The translations under genes were made by a program, and so were the position numbers. From assembly GCA_050288085.1 (NCBI GenBank), contig JBNKDD010000104.1, positions 1 to 17,654 on the forward strand: a stretch of 17,654 nt of DNA, in the 5' to 3' direction. This document shows, in pieces, positions 1-6,833 of the stretch. Every line of letters begins with the position of its first letter. Position 1 is the stretch's first letter. This stretch comes from JBNKDD01 sp050288085 (GTDB taxonomy: Bacteria; Chloroflexota; Anaerolineae; Aggregatilineales; UBA3940). Under the pieces are notes generated by a model that saw only the letters and a list, made by a program, of their open reading frames with translations, was not told the DNA's origin and searched no databases.

Positions 1-2
1 CC

Positions 3-383
3 AGCGGTGAGGTCAAAGCCCCGATTGTGATCGGGCGAGATCACCTGGATGCCGGTTCGGTCGCTTCGCCCAACCGGGAAACCGAAGGGATGAAAGATGG
101 CTCGGACGCCATCTCAGACTGGCCGCTGTTGAACTTCGCCATGAATGCCGTTGGTGGGGCAACCTGGGTATCGTTCCATCACGGTGGCGGTGTGGGAATT
201 GGCTACAGCCAGCACGCCGGTCAGGTGATCGTGGCCGATGGCACGCCAGAAGCCGCCGCCCGCCTGGAGCGTGTCTTGACCGCCGACCCCTGGATGGGCG
301 TTATTCGGCATGTTGATGCGGGTTATGAGGAGGCTATCTCCTTTGCAAAGGCCCATAACCTGAAGATCCCCATGATGAAATAA
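3..383 (+). CDS. hutU: Urocanate hydratase, C-terminal part (partial, 5' end outside window)
   Basis: The last 126 codons of urocanase are present; the reading frame is open to the left edge of the window. Urocanase hydrates urocanate to 4-imidazolone-5-propionate, the second step of histidine degradation in the cytosol, using tightly bound NAD+. The sequence carries the family's C-terminal signatures: GRDHLD, the GSVASPNRETE stretch, DGSDAISDWPLLN, GGATWVS, HHGGGVGIGYSQHAG and the final DPWMGVIRHVDAGY segment. These are nearly identical to well-known HutU proteins, so the family call is secure. Other hut genes would have to lie upstream, outside the window. An intrinsic terminator follows 9 bases after the stop codon, so this gene ends its transcription unit. 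A paralogous role such as thiourocanate hydration cannot be excluded from the C-terminus alone. Confidence 0.96.
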   Translation, partial: SGEVKAPIVIGRDHLDAGSVASPNRETEGMKDGSDAISDWPLLNFAMNAVGGATWVSFHHGGGVGIGYSQHAGQVIVADGTPEAAARLERVLTADPWMGVIRHVDAGYEEAISFAKAHNLKIPMMK

Positions 384-392
384 TGATCATAG

Positions 393-417
393 ACCGGCCC
401 GTTGAGGCCGGTTTTTT
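393..417 (+). terminator. Intrinsic terminator of hutU
   Basis: A perfect 7 bp stem (ACCGGCC at 393-399, GGCCGGT at 406-412) with a 6-base loop runs straight into six T residues (412-417). It sits 9 bases after the hutU stop, which is a textbook rho-independent terminator. Confidence 0.9.
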
Positions 418-435
418 GCACATGTTGATCCGAGC

Positions 436-458
436 AGGCTGCCCTGGCAGGGCGGCTT
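436..458 (+). other. Strong leader hairpin upstream of the MttB-family gene
   Basis: A 10 bp stem (436-445 with 449-458, including two G-U pairs) closes on a three-base loop GGC. It lies 31 bases before the ATG at 490. The downstream bases (CAATTAAG) are not a T-tract, so it does not look like a normal terminator. It could be a leader structure affecting translation or transcript stability, or a stray extragenic palindrome. Confidence 0.5.
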
Positions 459-489
459 CAATTAAGTACTATGAGGTTGATTGCACAAT

Positions 490-1941
490 ATGATTCAGAC
501 TAACTATGCTGCCTACGGCGCACCATTTTTTAGGAAACTGTCCGACGACCAGATCAGGCGGATTCACTTTGCCAGCCTGGAAATCCTCGAACGGACCGGT
601 GTCCGTCTATACGAAGAAGAGTCTCTTGAATTGCTGAAGAAGGCCGGAGTCCAGGTGCTTGACGGCAACCGAGTTCGGATTCCCAATCACCTGGTGGAAT
701 GGGCCTTAAACACTGCTCCGAAGAAAATCACGCTGTGTGACCGGAACGGGAACCGGGTCATGCCAATGGAGGGCTATAACGTCCTTTACGGCCCCGGTTC
801 GGACTGCCCAAATGTGATCGACCTGGATACCGGTGAGCGTCGGCCCGGTACGTTGGAAGATGTCAGAAACGGAATCCGGCTGTGCGATGCCCTACCCAAT
901 ATCGATTTCATCATGTCATTTTGCATGGCGCACGACGTGAATCAGGAGGCGCTTGATCGCTACCAGATGCGCGAAATCCTGATGAACACCACCAAGCCGA
1001 GTATGTTTGTCACCACCGGCTTTGAGGGGGCAGTGGATGCGTTTGAGATGGCGGCGATTGTAGCCGGTGGCGAAGATGCTTTGCGCCGGAACCCGATCAC
1101 CTCCTGTTATGTGAACGTCACCGGGCCGCTGCGCCATAATGAGGACTCGCTGCAAAAGCTGCTGTTCTTTTCCGAGAAGGGGCTGCCGTTCTGCTATGTG
1201 CCGGTCGTGTTGCGCGGCTTCAATGGGCCGGTAACGCTAGCGGGGGCATTGGCGCTCGGCAACGCGGGGGAACTGGTCGGGGTGGTCTTGTCGCAGCTTA
1301 AGAAAGAAGGCGCACCGATCATCATCAGTGGCGGCACCAACGATATGGAAGACATGCGTTACCTTGTCGGGGCTTATGCCGCACCGGAAAACCGAGCAAT
1401 GTTCATGGAGATTGCCCACCATCACGGCCTGCCGATTTTCGGATTGGGTGGGGCCAGTGACTCGAAGCTGCCGGACGAGCAGGCAGCGGCTGAGGCAGCC
1501 CTTACACTGCTGACCGAGACCTTAGCCGGGGCAAATATGGTGCATGACGTGGGTTACCTGGAATCGGGCATGTGCGCCTCATTTGAGCAGATGGTGATCT
1601 GTGATGAGTTGATCGGGTGGATCAGGCGCTTTATGCAGGGAATAGCAGTTGATGACGAAAATCTGGCGCTTGACCTGATCGACAAGGTTGGCCCGGACGG
1701 AGACTTTATCAGCACCAAGCATACCAAGAATCATTACCGCGAGGATTTCTATCCACAGCTGTTGGATCGCCAGAATTTCGATAACTGGAACTCGGCGGGT
1801 GGAAAATCTCTGCGGGAGCGGGCCATCGAAAAAGTCCGGTCGCTGCTGGTCGGGCATCAACCAGAACCGCTGTCCGATGATTTGGTCGCCGAGTTAGATA
1901 AGATCGTTGAGCGGGCTGAATCGAATGCCAAAGCAGGCTAA
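490..1941 (+). CDS. MttB-family (COG5598) corrinoid-dependent methyltransferase, non-pyrrolysine type
   Basis: This protein of 483 residues belongs to the trimethylamine methyltransferase (MttB) superfamily. Members transfer a methyl group from a quaternary or tertiary amine to a cognate corrinoid protein. Family features are visible throughout: the N-terminal helix with ILERTGVRL, the LYGPGSDCPNV and TTKPSMFVTTG segments, a glycine-rich barrel core (SGGTNDMEDM, FGLGGASDSK), a YLESGMCASFEQMVICDELIG helix region, and the C-terminal LLDRQNFDNWNSAGGKSL signature. The frame is uninterrupted with no in-frame TAG, so this is a non-pyrrolysine member, like the glycine betaine, proline betaine or carnitine demethylases. 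The substrate cannot be read from sequence. No corrinoid protein or RamA-type activator is encoded nearby. Start choice is uncertain: ATG 490 (GAGG 13 bases upstream) is preferred over TTG 481 (only 4 bases from GAGG), which would add three residues. Confidence 0.9.
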   Translation: MIQTNYAAYGAPFFRKLSDDQIRRIHFASLEILERTGVRLYEEESLELLKKAGVQVLDGNRVRIPNHLVEWALNTAPKKITLCDRNGNRVMPMEGYNVLYGPGSDCPNVIDLDTGERRPGTLEDVRNGIRLCDALPNIDFIMSFCMAHDVNQEALDRYQMREILMNTTKPSMFVTTGFEGAVDAFEMAAIVAGGEDALRRNPITSCYVNVTGPLRHNEDSLQKLLFFSEKGLPFCYVPVVLRGFNGPVTLAGALALGNAGELVGVVLSQLKKEGAPIIISGGTNDMEDMRYLVGAYAAPENRAMFMEIAHHHGLPIFGLGGASDSKLPDEQAAAEAALTLLTETLAGANMVHDVGYLESGMCASFEQMVICDELIGWIRRFMQGIAVDDENLALDLIDKVGPDGDFISTKHTKNHYREDFYPQLLDRQNFDNWNSAGGKSLRERAIEKVRSLLVGHQPEPLSDDLVAELDKIVERAESNAKAG

Positions 1942-2325
1942 CCAGAATTTGACGATTGGTGCACTCTACGGCATAATGGGGACACATTAATAATGTCATA
2001 GGCAGATGGGATGTTGGGCTCTTGCTCTAATGTGAGCTAAACGACCCCTGAACATAACCTAATGCGATGGGGAACCATTATAAAATAAAGATGAATGTAG
2101 CCCATCATCGGCCATCTGTTGTGTAAAGAACAGACCCCTTAATTTGGGGTCTGTTTCATTTTGCACTAAAATATCGCCTGTCGATTTCCTATTCACCGCC
2201 GTCGTTTTTTCCCCGTCTTGCCTGCGGCGATTTCATCTCCCACCTGGCGTATAGAGCAGACTTGTAGAGCTTATGATATACTCAATTTGGGTTATGTTCA
2301 ATATACCTTAAACCTTGGTTAGTGT
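1942..2325. other. 384 bp gene-free stretch between the MttB-family gene and the STAND gene
   Basis: No convincing coding frame, tRNA or other structured RNA gene is visible. The only clear element is the terminator-like hairpin at 2129-2155, about 190 bases after the MttB stop codon. AT-rich sequence at 2271-2320 contains TATGAT and TATACT hexamers that could serve as -10 elements for the STAND gene, but neither has a recognisable -35 at normal spacing, so no promoter is called. Confidence 0.6.
2129..2162 (+). terminator. Terminator-like hairpin in the MttB-STAND gap
   Basis: A perfect 10 bp stem (AACAGACCCC at 2129-2138, GGGGTCTGTT at 2146-2155) with a 7-base loop is followed by a broken T-rich tail (TCATTTT). 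The A residues before the stem (2125-2130) also give a short T run on the opposite strand, so it may act in both directions. It most likely ends the MttB-family transcript, although its distance from that gene is unusually long. Confidence 0.65.
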
Positions 2326-2346
2326 TTGTCAAAGAGCAAATATGCA

Positions 2347-4458
2347 ATGGCTAATGGCATGACAGATTCCTCCACAGATGTAATTACTGAACACGGGCAA
2401 GATAACCTGGTGTTTAGGTTTGTGAGCAGGCCAGCCGATCAAACCATTCCATTCCAGGCACCGGATTTGCCGCCTCATTTTGTCTCCCGTAATGAATTGT
2501 TGATGATCAAACAGTTGATCACCACCAACCCCGGTGCGCTGGCTCCGATTATTTTGCACGGCCCCAGTGGATCGGGAAAGACTGCATTGGCGGCAGCCCT
2601 GGCTCACGATGCAGATGTGCTGAAAACATTCCCCGATGGGGTGTTCTGGGCCTCCCTGGGTGAGAATGGCGATCTGCAACACGCCCAGTCTGCCTGGGGG
2701 GCTGCTCTCGGAAATGACCTCCACCATCTACCGGACAGAGGCGGGCGCGCTGCCGCACTTCGCAACTTAATGCGTGATTCCCGCTGCCTGCTGATCGTCG
2801 ATGATGTAACAGATGTTGAGCAGGTTCGTGCCCTGAATGTGGGCGGGCCGCATTGTGTCCGGCTGATAACCACCGACAGCGAAGATTCGGTTGCTGCATT
2901 AAAAGGCCGCCGTTTCCTCATCAATAAAATGGGTGAAAGCGAAGCAATCGGCCTGTTAACCGAGTGGGCGGGCATCCTGCCTGAAATTTATCTTCCCCAG
3001 GTTAAGGAGATCATTAAACGCCTGGGCCACCTGTCTCTCGCATTGGCGCTGGTTGGAGCACAAGCCCGCCAGGGAATTGCCTGGGATCGCCTGAGAGAAG
3101 TCCTGCGCGATGACCAGGGCGGCATGTCGTCATTAAATCCAGACGATCCGAAAACCCGCAATAATGCGCTTGGATTAGTGGTTAACCTGGTGCTATCCCG
3201 ATTAGGTGGCGTACAACTGCGGCGTTCGGCGCTGCTCGGTGTATTTTCAACCGGGACAAGCTGCCCCTTTTCGGTTGAAGCGGCGGCTGCTTGCTGGGAA
3301 ATGTCTCCCGAAGAAGCAGCCCCGACCCTTGATCTGCTGGTTGATTCGGCTCTGCTTCAGCGTCTGCCGGATGGCTACTACGCATTGCATAAAGAACTGC
3401 GCCATCATATGCGCCGGGCTTCGACCCCTCATGCCCTGGAAGAAGCGGAAGAGCGTATCCGCCAATATTATATGTCCCTGGTTGAATCCTCGACCGAGGA
3501 ACTGGATGTGCAGATCGGCCAGATCATGGCTATCTTCCGGCAGGTCAGCGAACAAGATCAGGAGATGGCAAAAGTCTTTGCCGATGCCTTGGGGCGTTAC
3601 TTTGAGCGGCGCGGACTATGGGCTAACCTGGTTCAACTGGCAACTTCTATCGTCGAAGCGGCACGAGAAAACGGCGATCTCTTGCGTGAGCATATCTACC
3701 TGGACGACCTGGGCTATGCCCACACCGTATTAGGGCATCTCGAAAATGCGCAGAAATGTTTCGAACGCAGCCTGACAGTCAGCCAGGAGTTGGGTGATCC
3801 GGTGGGTGAAGCCTCAGCCCTGAACAATATCGGCGCAATTTACGAGCGTGAAGGGGATTATCTCGAAGCTGAGAATTATTACCGGCAAAGCCTGAATATC
3901 CGCCAGCAGCTTGGATCACATGAAGATATTGCCGATACGCTCAACAATATAGCCGGGGTGTTGTACTGGCAAAGCCGTTTCGATGAGGCTCTTACAACCT
4001 TCCAGCGGGTGCTTGATATGTATACAGTCTCCAATAACCGGAGGCATCAGGCCCAAACCTGGTTGAATATTGGTACTGCATACGAGAGATTGGATAACGA
4101 CCAGCAGGCATTAAACGCCTACCAGCAAAGCCTGGCAATTTACACCAACCTGGGTGATCAACCTGGGCAGGCTCAGGCGCTTAACAATCTGGGGATAGTC
4201 TTTTTCAGCCAGGGTAATGTCGACCGGGCGCTTTCGCACTTCAAGCGCAGTCTGGCTGTTAAAGAGCAGTTAGGCGACCGGATCGGACAGGCTTCAACAC
4301 TCAACAACATTGCACTCTTATACGAACAAACCGAGGCATTGAGGTTGGCCCTGGATCACTACGAGCAGAGCTATGAGATTCTCTCTTCTCTGGATGATCC
4401 ACGAGCAGAAGTTGTCCGGGATAATATCAGTATGTTACGCGAAAAAATGGATCGTTAG
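2347..4458 (+). CDS. STAND-class (NB-ARC-like) ATPase with winged helix and six TPRs
   Basis: A regulatory P-loop ATPase of 703 residues. The nucleotide-binding domain shows Walker A GPSGSGKT (72-79), Walker B LLIVDD (148-153), an RLITTDS sensor-like strand (172-178) and a GHLSLALAL segment at the GLPL position (227-235). A winged-helix-like region follows (about 280-360). The C-terminus has six TPR units in exact 40-residue register (equivalent positions 452, 492, 532, 572, 612, 652), with repeated NNIG/NNIA motifs and a QSL or RSL motif. Known STAND proteins use such repeats to sense a ligand and the ATPase to oligomerise. The usual N-terminal effector or DNA-binding domain is missing: only about 45 unassigned residues precede the domain. 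ATG 2347 is chosen because AAAGAG lies 10 bases upstream; TTG 2326 would add seven residues and has no ribosome binding site. The stop codon overlaps that of the convergent GAF gene. Confidence 0.9.
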   Translation: MANGMTDSSTDVITEHGQDNLVFRFVSRPADQTIPFQAPDLPPHFVSRNELLMIKQLITTNPGALAPIILHGPSGSGKTALAAALAHDADVLKTFPDGVFWASLGENGDLQHAQSAWGAALGNDLHHLPDRGGRAAALRNLMRDSRCLLIVDDVTDVEQVRALNVGGPHCVRLITTDSEDSVAALKGRRFLINKMGESEAIGLLTEWAGILPEIYLPQVKEIIKRLGHLSLALALVGAQARQGIAWDRLREVLRDDQGGMSSLNPDDPKTRNNALGLVVNLVLSRLGGVQLRRSALLGVFSTGTSCPFSVEAAAACWEMSPEEAAPTLDLLVDSALLQRLPDGYYALHKELRHHMRRASTPHALEEAEERIRQYYMSLVESSTEELDVQIGQIMAIFRQVSEQDQEMAKVFADALGRYFERRGLWANLVQLATSIVEAARENGDLLREHIYLDDLGYAHTVLGHLENAQKCFERSLTVSQELGDPVGEASALNNIGAIYEREGDYLEAENYYRQSLNIRQQLGSHEDIADTLNNIAGVLYWQSRFDEALTTFQRVLDMYTVSNNRRHQAQTWLNIGTAYERLDNDQQALNAYQQSLAIYTNLGDQPGQAQALNNLGIVFFSQGNVDRALSHFKRSLAVKEQLGDRIGQASTLNNIALLYEQTEALRLALDHYEQSYEILSSLDDPRAEVVRDNISMLREKMDR
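3700..4419 (+). repeat. Six tandem 120 bp units encoding TPRs
   Basis: Six degenerate 120 bp units, each encoding one 40-residue TPR, run without any insertion or deletion that breaks register. The best-conserved segment of each unit encodes (L/W)xNIG- or LNNIA-like residues. They are protein-level repeats with diverged DNA, not a recent array. Confidence 0.8.
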
Positions 4459-6722
4459 CTCTGCCGCCGTCCCCGGAGGTCATTGAGCTTTTCTTTCAAC
4501 GTCTGGAAATACTCTGTATCGGTGATCTCGGCAACTTGCTCGGCCTGTTTGCTCTGATCGATCTCAATGCGGAGTTTTTCGATCTCCTGCCGGAGTGTCT
4601 GCTCACGGATGTAGCTGATCAGCGCCACTGCTGCCAGCGAAGAGAGCGACTCGACCACCCGCATCAATTCCAGGTCAAACGGTGTCACTTCACCGGTGAT
4701 CGCGTTCTGAGCGTTAATAAGCTGCAAAACGCCCGTTACATTCCCTCGTTCGTTCCTCAGCGGAACACATAGGAACGAAAGCGATTTATACCCCGTTTCG
4801 CTGTCAAATTTTTTGGTGCCGGAAAAATCGAAATCTTCCGTCGTGTAAGCATTGGGAATATGAACCGATTTGCCGGTCAGGGCGGTGTGGGTTGCCACGT
4901 TATTGTGGTTGGGTTTGCCCGACTGATCGTAAAGCGGCAGCGGTGGAAAGGCTATGTCATTGCCGGTTGATCCCCCCTGTACCATGTCAAGGGATTGGTT
5001 GCGCACAAAAACGAAGTGCAGTTCATCCTCCACCCGCAGGTAAAGAGAGCCTGCATCGGCATTGCAGAGTGTTTGCGCTTCGATCAAGATATTCTCAAGC
5101 AGGCGGTTGAAGTTCTTTTCGCTGGAAAGCATCACGCCGATGTCAACAACAGTGCCAAGCAGTTCATCGAACCGCTGTTTATCCTCGATCAGCAGGGCCA
5201 CATTGATCGCTCCGCTGACCTGGTCGGCCATCCCCATCAGGAGATTGGTATCGTTGGTGCTGTATCCTTGCCCGGATAAGCGAGGGCCTAACGCCAGCAC
5301 ACCGATCAACCCGCTGCCCTCTCCGTGAGTGGAGATCAGGGGGATAAGCAGGTTGAAGGGCGAGTTCCCCTGTGGTAAGACCGGGTGATTGGTCTCCAGC
5401 CGGGCGATTGCTTCTTTATCATCCAACTGAGTACCGGTGATATCTTCCGGTAGATTGTGCGCGTGGGCTATATGAAACTGTCCATCGGGGCCGCGCAGAA
5501 ACATTGCGCCGTGTGATACATGCCACAGGTCTATCATCCGGTGGATCAGGACATCCAGCAGTTCAGACAGATCGATGATCGTGCGTATCTCCCGCGAGAA
5601 TTCAGTGAGTTCTTGAGCCAGGTCGATCTTACCCCGGTAGAAGCGCTGGTCGATAAAGGTCTGAATACGTTGGCGCACCGGGTTAATCAAGACAGCGGTG
5701 ACTAGCGTTGACACCACTAAAACAAATTCTGATTCCTGGATACCGGGCAGCAAGGCGTGGAATAACCATTGTAACACTATGACCTGAAGCGCAAAGGCCA
5801 ACCCCATCAAAGCCGTCAGTGATACGTAAACAACACTCCGGTTGATGATGGTATCCACTTCCCACAGCCCATAACGCATAATCGAGAAAGCAAACGACAG
5901 GGGGACAAGCAGCATTGCCAGGGTAAACACCGGCCCACCGATCAGAATGTACATCAGACGGGTATAGCCGGGTTGGATCACTGCCGGGACGAAGACCAGC
6001 GGGGTTACATAAAGCACCATGATAATCGCCGTGAGCGTGACCCCGAAGACCACCCACTTGGTTTGCTGTTTTTGAGTCGGTTCGGCAATACGCTGGTAGC
6101 GATAAGCCTGCGCGCCGATGATGGTTACCGCCAGCAAGAACAAAAACAGGAAGTCAAAGATGGTTCCAAAAGGGTCAAACGTGGCAACGACCAGAATAAC
6201 GGCATAGGGAAGGATCAGCCACCGTGACCAGTAGGGAATAAACCGGCCATTGGGAAAAACCAGGGCCATCACATAGGGAATCAGAATTGCCAGCAAAAAG
6301 AAAACAACCGCCAGGGTATTCGGCAAATAGAACTCACCCAGCCTGTACATGTCCGTCATCACACCGGTCAGGCTGGCAGCCATAACGAACAACATGACCG
6401 ATAATCCGGTAGCGATCCAGTCGTCCGACCGCCGCGAGAAGATCAGCAGGGCGATGGTTGAATAGCCCAGCATAATGACGATCTCCATGCCGATCACGTA
6501 TCCGGCGAAGAAGCCCGGTGAGATGCCGAGTTGGGTCAGGCCCACCTGATAATCTCTTGCAGCGGCTCGCATCCCTACAAAGTTAGGCGAGAGCCGGGAT
6601 ACAAAGAAGCCGACGCTCACCAATACAATCAACAACCAGGTGAGGCGAGACACTAATAACCACCGGCCTGTAACGCGGGTACGTGAGGCGGGTTGGAGGG
6701 TTTGATGGGTGGTGCTTTCCAT
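4455..6722 (-). CDS. Multi-TM sensor protein with two GAF domains and C-terminal coiled coil, no output domain
   Basis: A 755-residue membrane protein. Residues about 21-347 contain roughly nine or ten hydrophobic segments (first 21-41, last 333-347). They end in the VDTIINRSVVY...INPVRQR.QTFIDQRFYR motif, typical of membrane-linked bacterial sensors, which leads into the cytoplasmic part. GAF 1 spans about 375-510 and GAF 2 about 525-700 (CNADAGSLYL, SLSFLCVPL, GVLQLINA). The last 50 residues form a charged coiled coil (LRQEIEKLRIEIDQSKQ) and a conserved-looking tail (DTEYFQTLKEKLNDLR). No histidine kinase, cyclase, GGDEF or phosphatase domain is present, so it probably signals through a partner. 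The start has AGGGAA upstream. Its stop overlaps the convergent STAND stop in the bases TTAG (4455-4458), leaving no room for a terminator between them. The ligand is unknown. Confidence 0.88.
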   Translation of the reverse strand: MESTTHQTLQPASRTRVTGRWLLVSRLTWLLIVLVSVGFFVSRLSPNFVGMRAAARDYQVGLTQLGISPGFFAGYVIGMEIVIMLGYSTIALLIFSRRSDDWIATGLSVMLFVMAASLTGVMTDMYRLGEFYLPNTLAVVFFLLAILIPYVMALVFPNGRFIPYWSRWLILPYAVILVVATFDPFGTIFDFLFLFLLAVTIIGAQAYRYQRIAEPTQKQQTKWVVFGVTLTAIIMVLYVTPLVFVPAVIQPGYTRLMYILIGGPVFTLAMLLVPLSFAFSIMRYGLWEVDTIINRSVVYVSLTALMGLAFALQVIVLQWLFHALLPGIQESEFVLVVSTLVTAVLINPVRQRIQTFIDQRFYRGKIDLAQELTEFSREIRTIIDLSELLDVLIHRMIDLWHVSHGAMFLRGPDGQFHIAHAHNLPEDITGTQLDDKEAIARLETNHPVLPQGNSPFNLLIPLISTHGEGSGLIGVLALGPRLSGQGYSTNDTNLLMGMADQVSGAINVALLIEDKQRFDELLGTVVDIGVMLSSEKNFNRLLENILIEAQTLCNADAGSLYLRVEDELHFVFVRNQSLDMVQGGSTGNDIAFPPLPLYDQSGKPNHNNVATHTALTGKSVHIPNAYTTEDFDFSGTKKFDSETGYKSLSFLCVPLRNERGNVTGVLQLINAQNAITGEVTPFDLELMRVVESLSSLAAVALISYIREQTLRQEIEKLRIEIDQSKQAEQVAEITDTEYFQTLKEKLNDLRGRRQS

Positions 6723-6775
6723 ATTGATGATTCCCTATTCGCCAATGTGAGACACAATTTATCCTGGTATTCTAC

Positions 6776-6804
6776 ATTTTACATCAGGGAGGGGGCGATG
6801 ATAA
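6776..6804 (-). promoter_or_regulatory. Predicted promoter of the double-GAF sensor gene
   Basis: Reading the minus strand, TTATCA (6804-6799, -35 like, 4 of 6) is followed after exactly 17 bases by TAAAAT (6781-6776, -10 like, 5 of 6), 53 bases before the ATG at 6722. The left end of the insertion sequence lies only 10 bases upstream of the -35. This is a sequence match only. Confidence 0.4.
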
Positions 6805-6805
6805 A

Positions 6806-6814
6806 AAATCGGCG
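6806..6814. repeat. Target-site duplication, left copy
   Basis: AAATCGGCG directly abuts the left inverted repeat of the insertion sequence and is repeated exactly at 8014-8022. A 9 bp duplication fits the 8-10 bp generated by ISAs1-family elements. Confidence 0.9.
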
Positions 6815-6833
6815 CAGGGCAATCGCGTTCTAA
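6815..6833 (+). repeat. Left terminal inverted repeat of the insertion sequence
   Basis: This is the 19 bp end, a perfect inverted match to 7995-8013; the next base (6834 against 7994) breaks the match. It includes the transposase stop codon (6830-6832). Confidence 0.95.

Noticed and set aside
490..1941. Possible pyrrolysine codon in the MttB-family gene
   Set aside because: The frame is full length with no in-frame TAG, so it is a non-pyrrolysine homologue.
1942..2325. tRNA or riboswitch in the long gap
   Set aside because: No cloverleaf, T-loop GTTCGA-like motif or known riboswitch core could be recognised; only the terminator-like hairpin is supported.
3206..3733. 175-residue + frame inside the STAND gene
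   Set aside because: It is a shadow frame: the overlapping frame carries Walker A, Walker B and TPRs, while this one has no family features and is rich in Arg, Trp and Cys.
3700..4419. Regularly spaced 120 bp repeats considered as CRISPR or a recent tandem array
   Set aside because: The repeats are in frame, diverged in DNA, lack spacers and encode TPR helices.
5683..6057. 124-residue minus-strand frame inside the double-GAF gene
   Set aside because: Same strand but shifted frame within membrane-segment coding DNA; no ribosome binding site or recognisable domain. The main frame is continuous across it, so no frameshift is implied.
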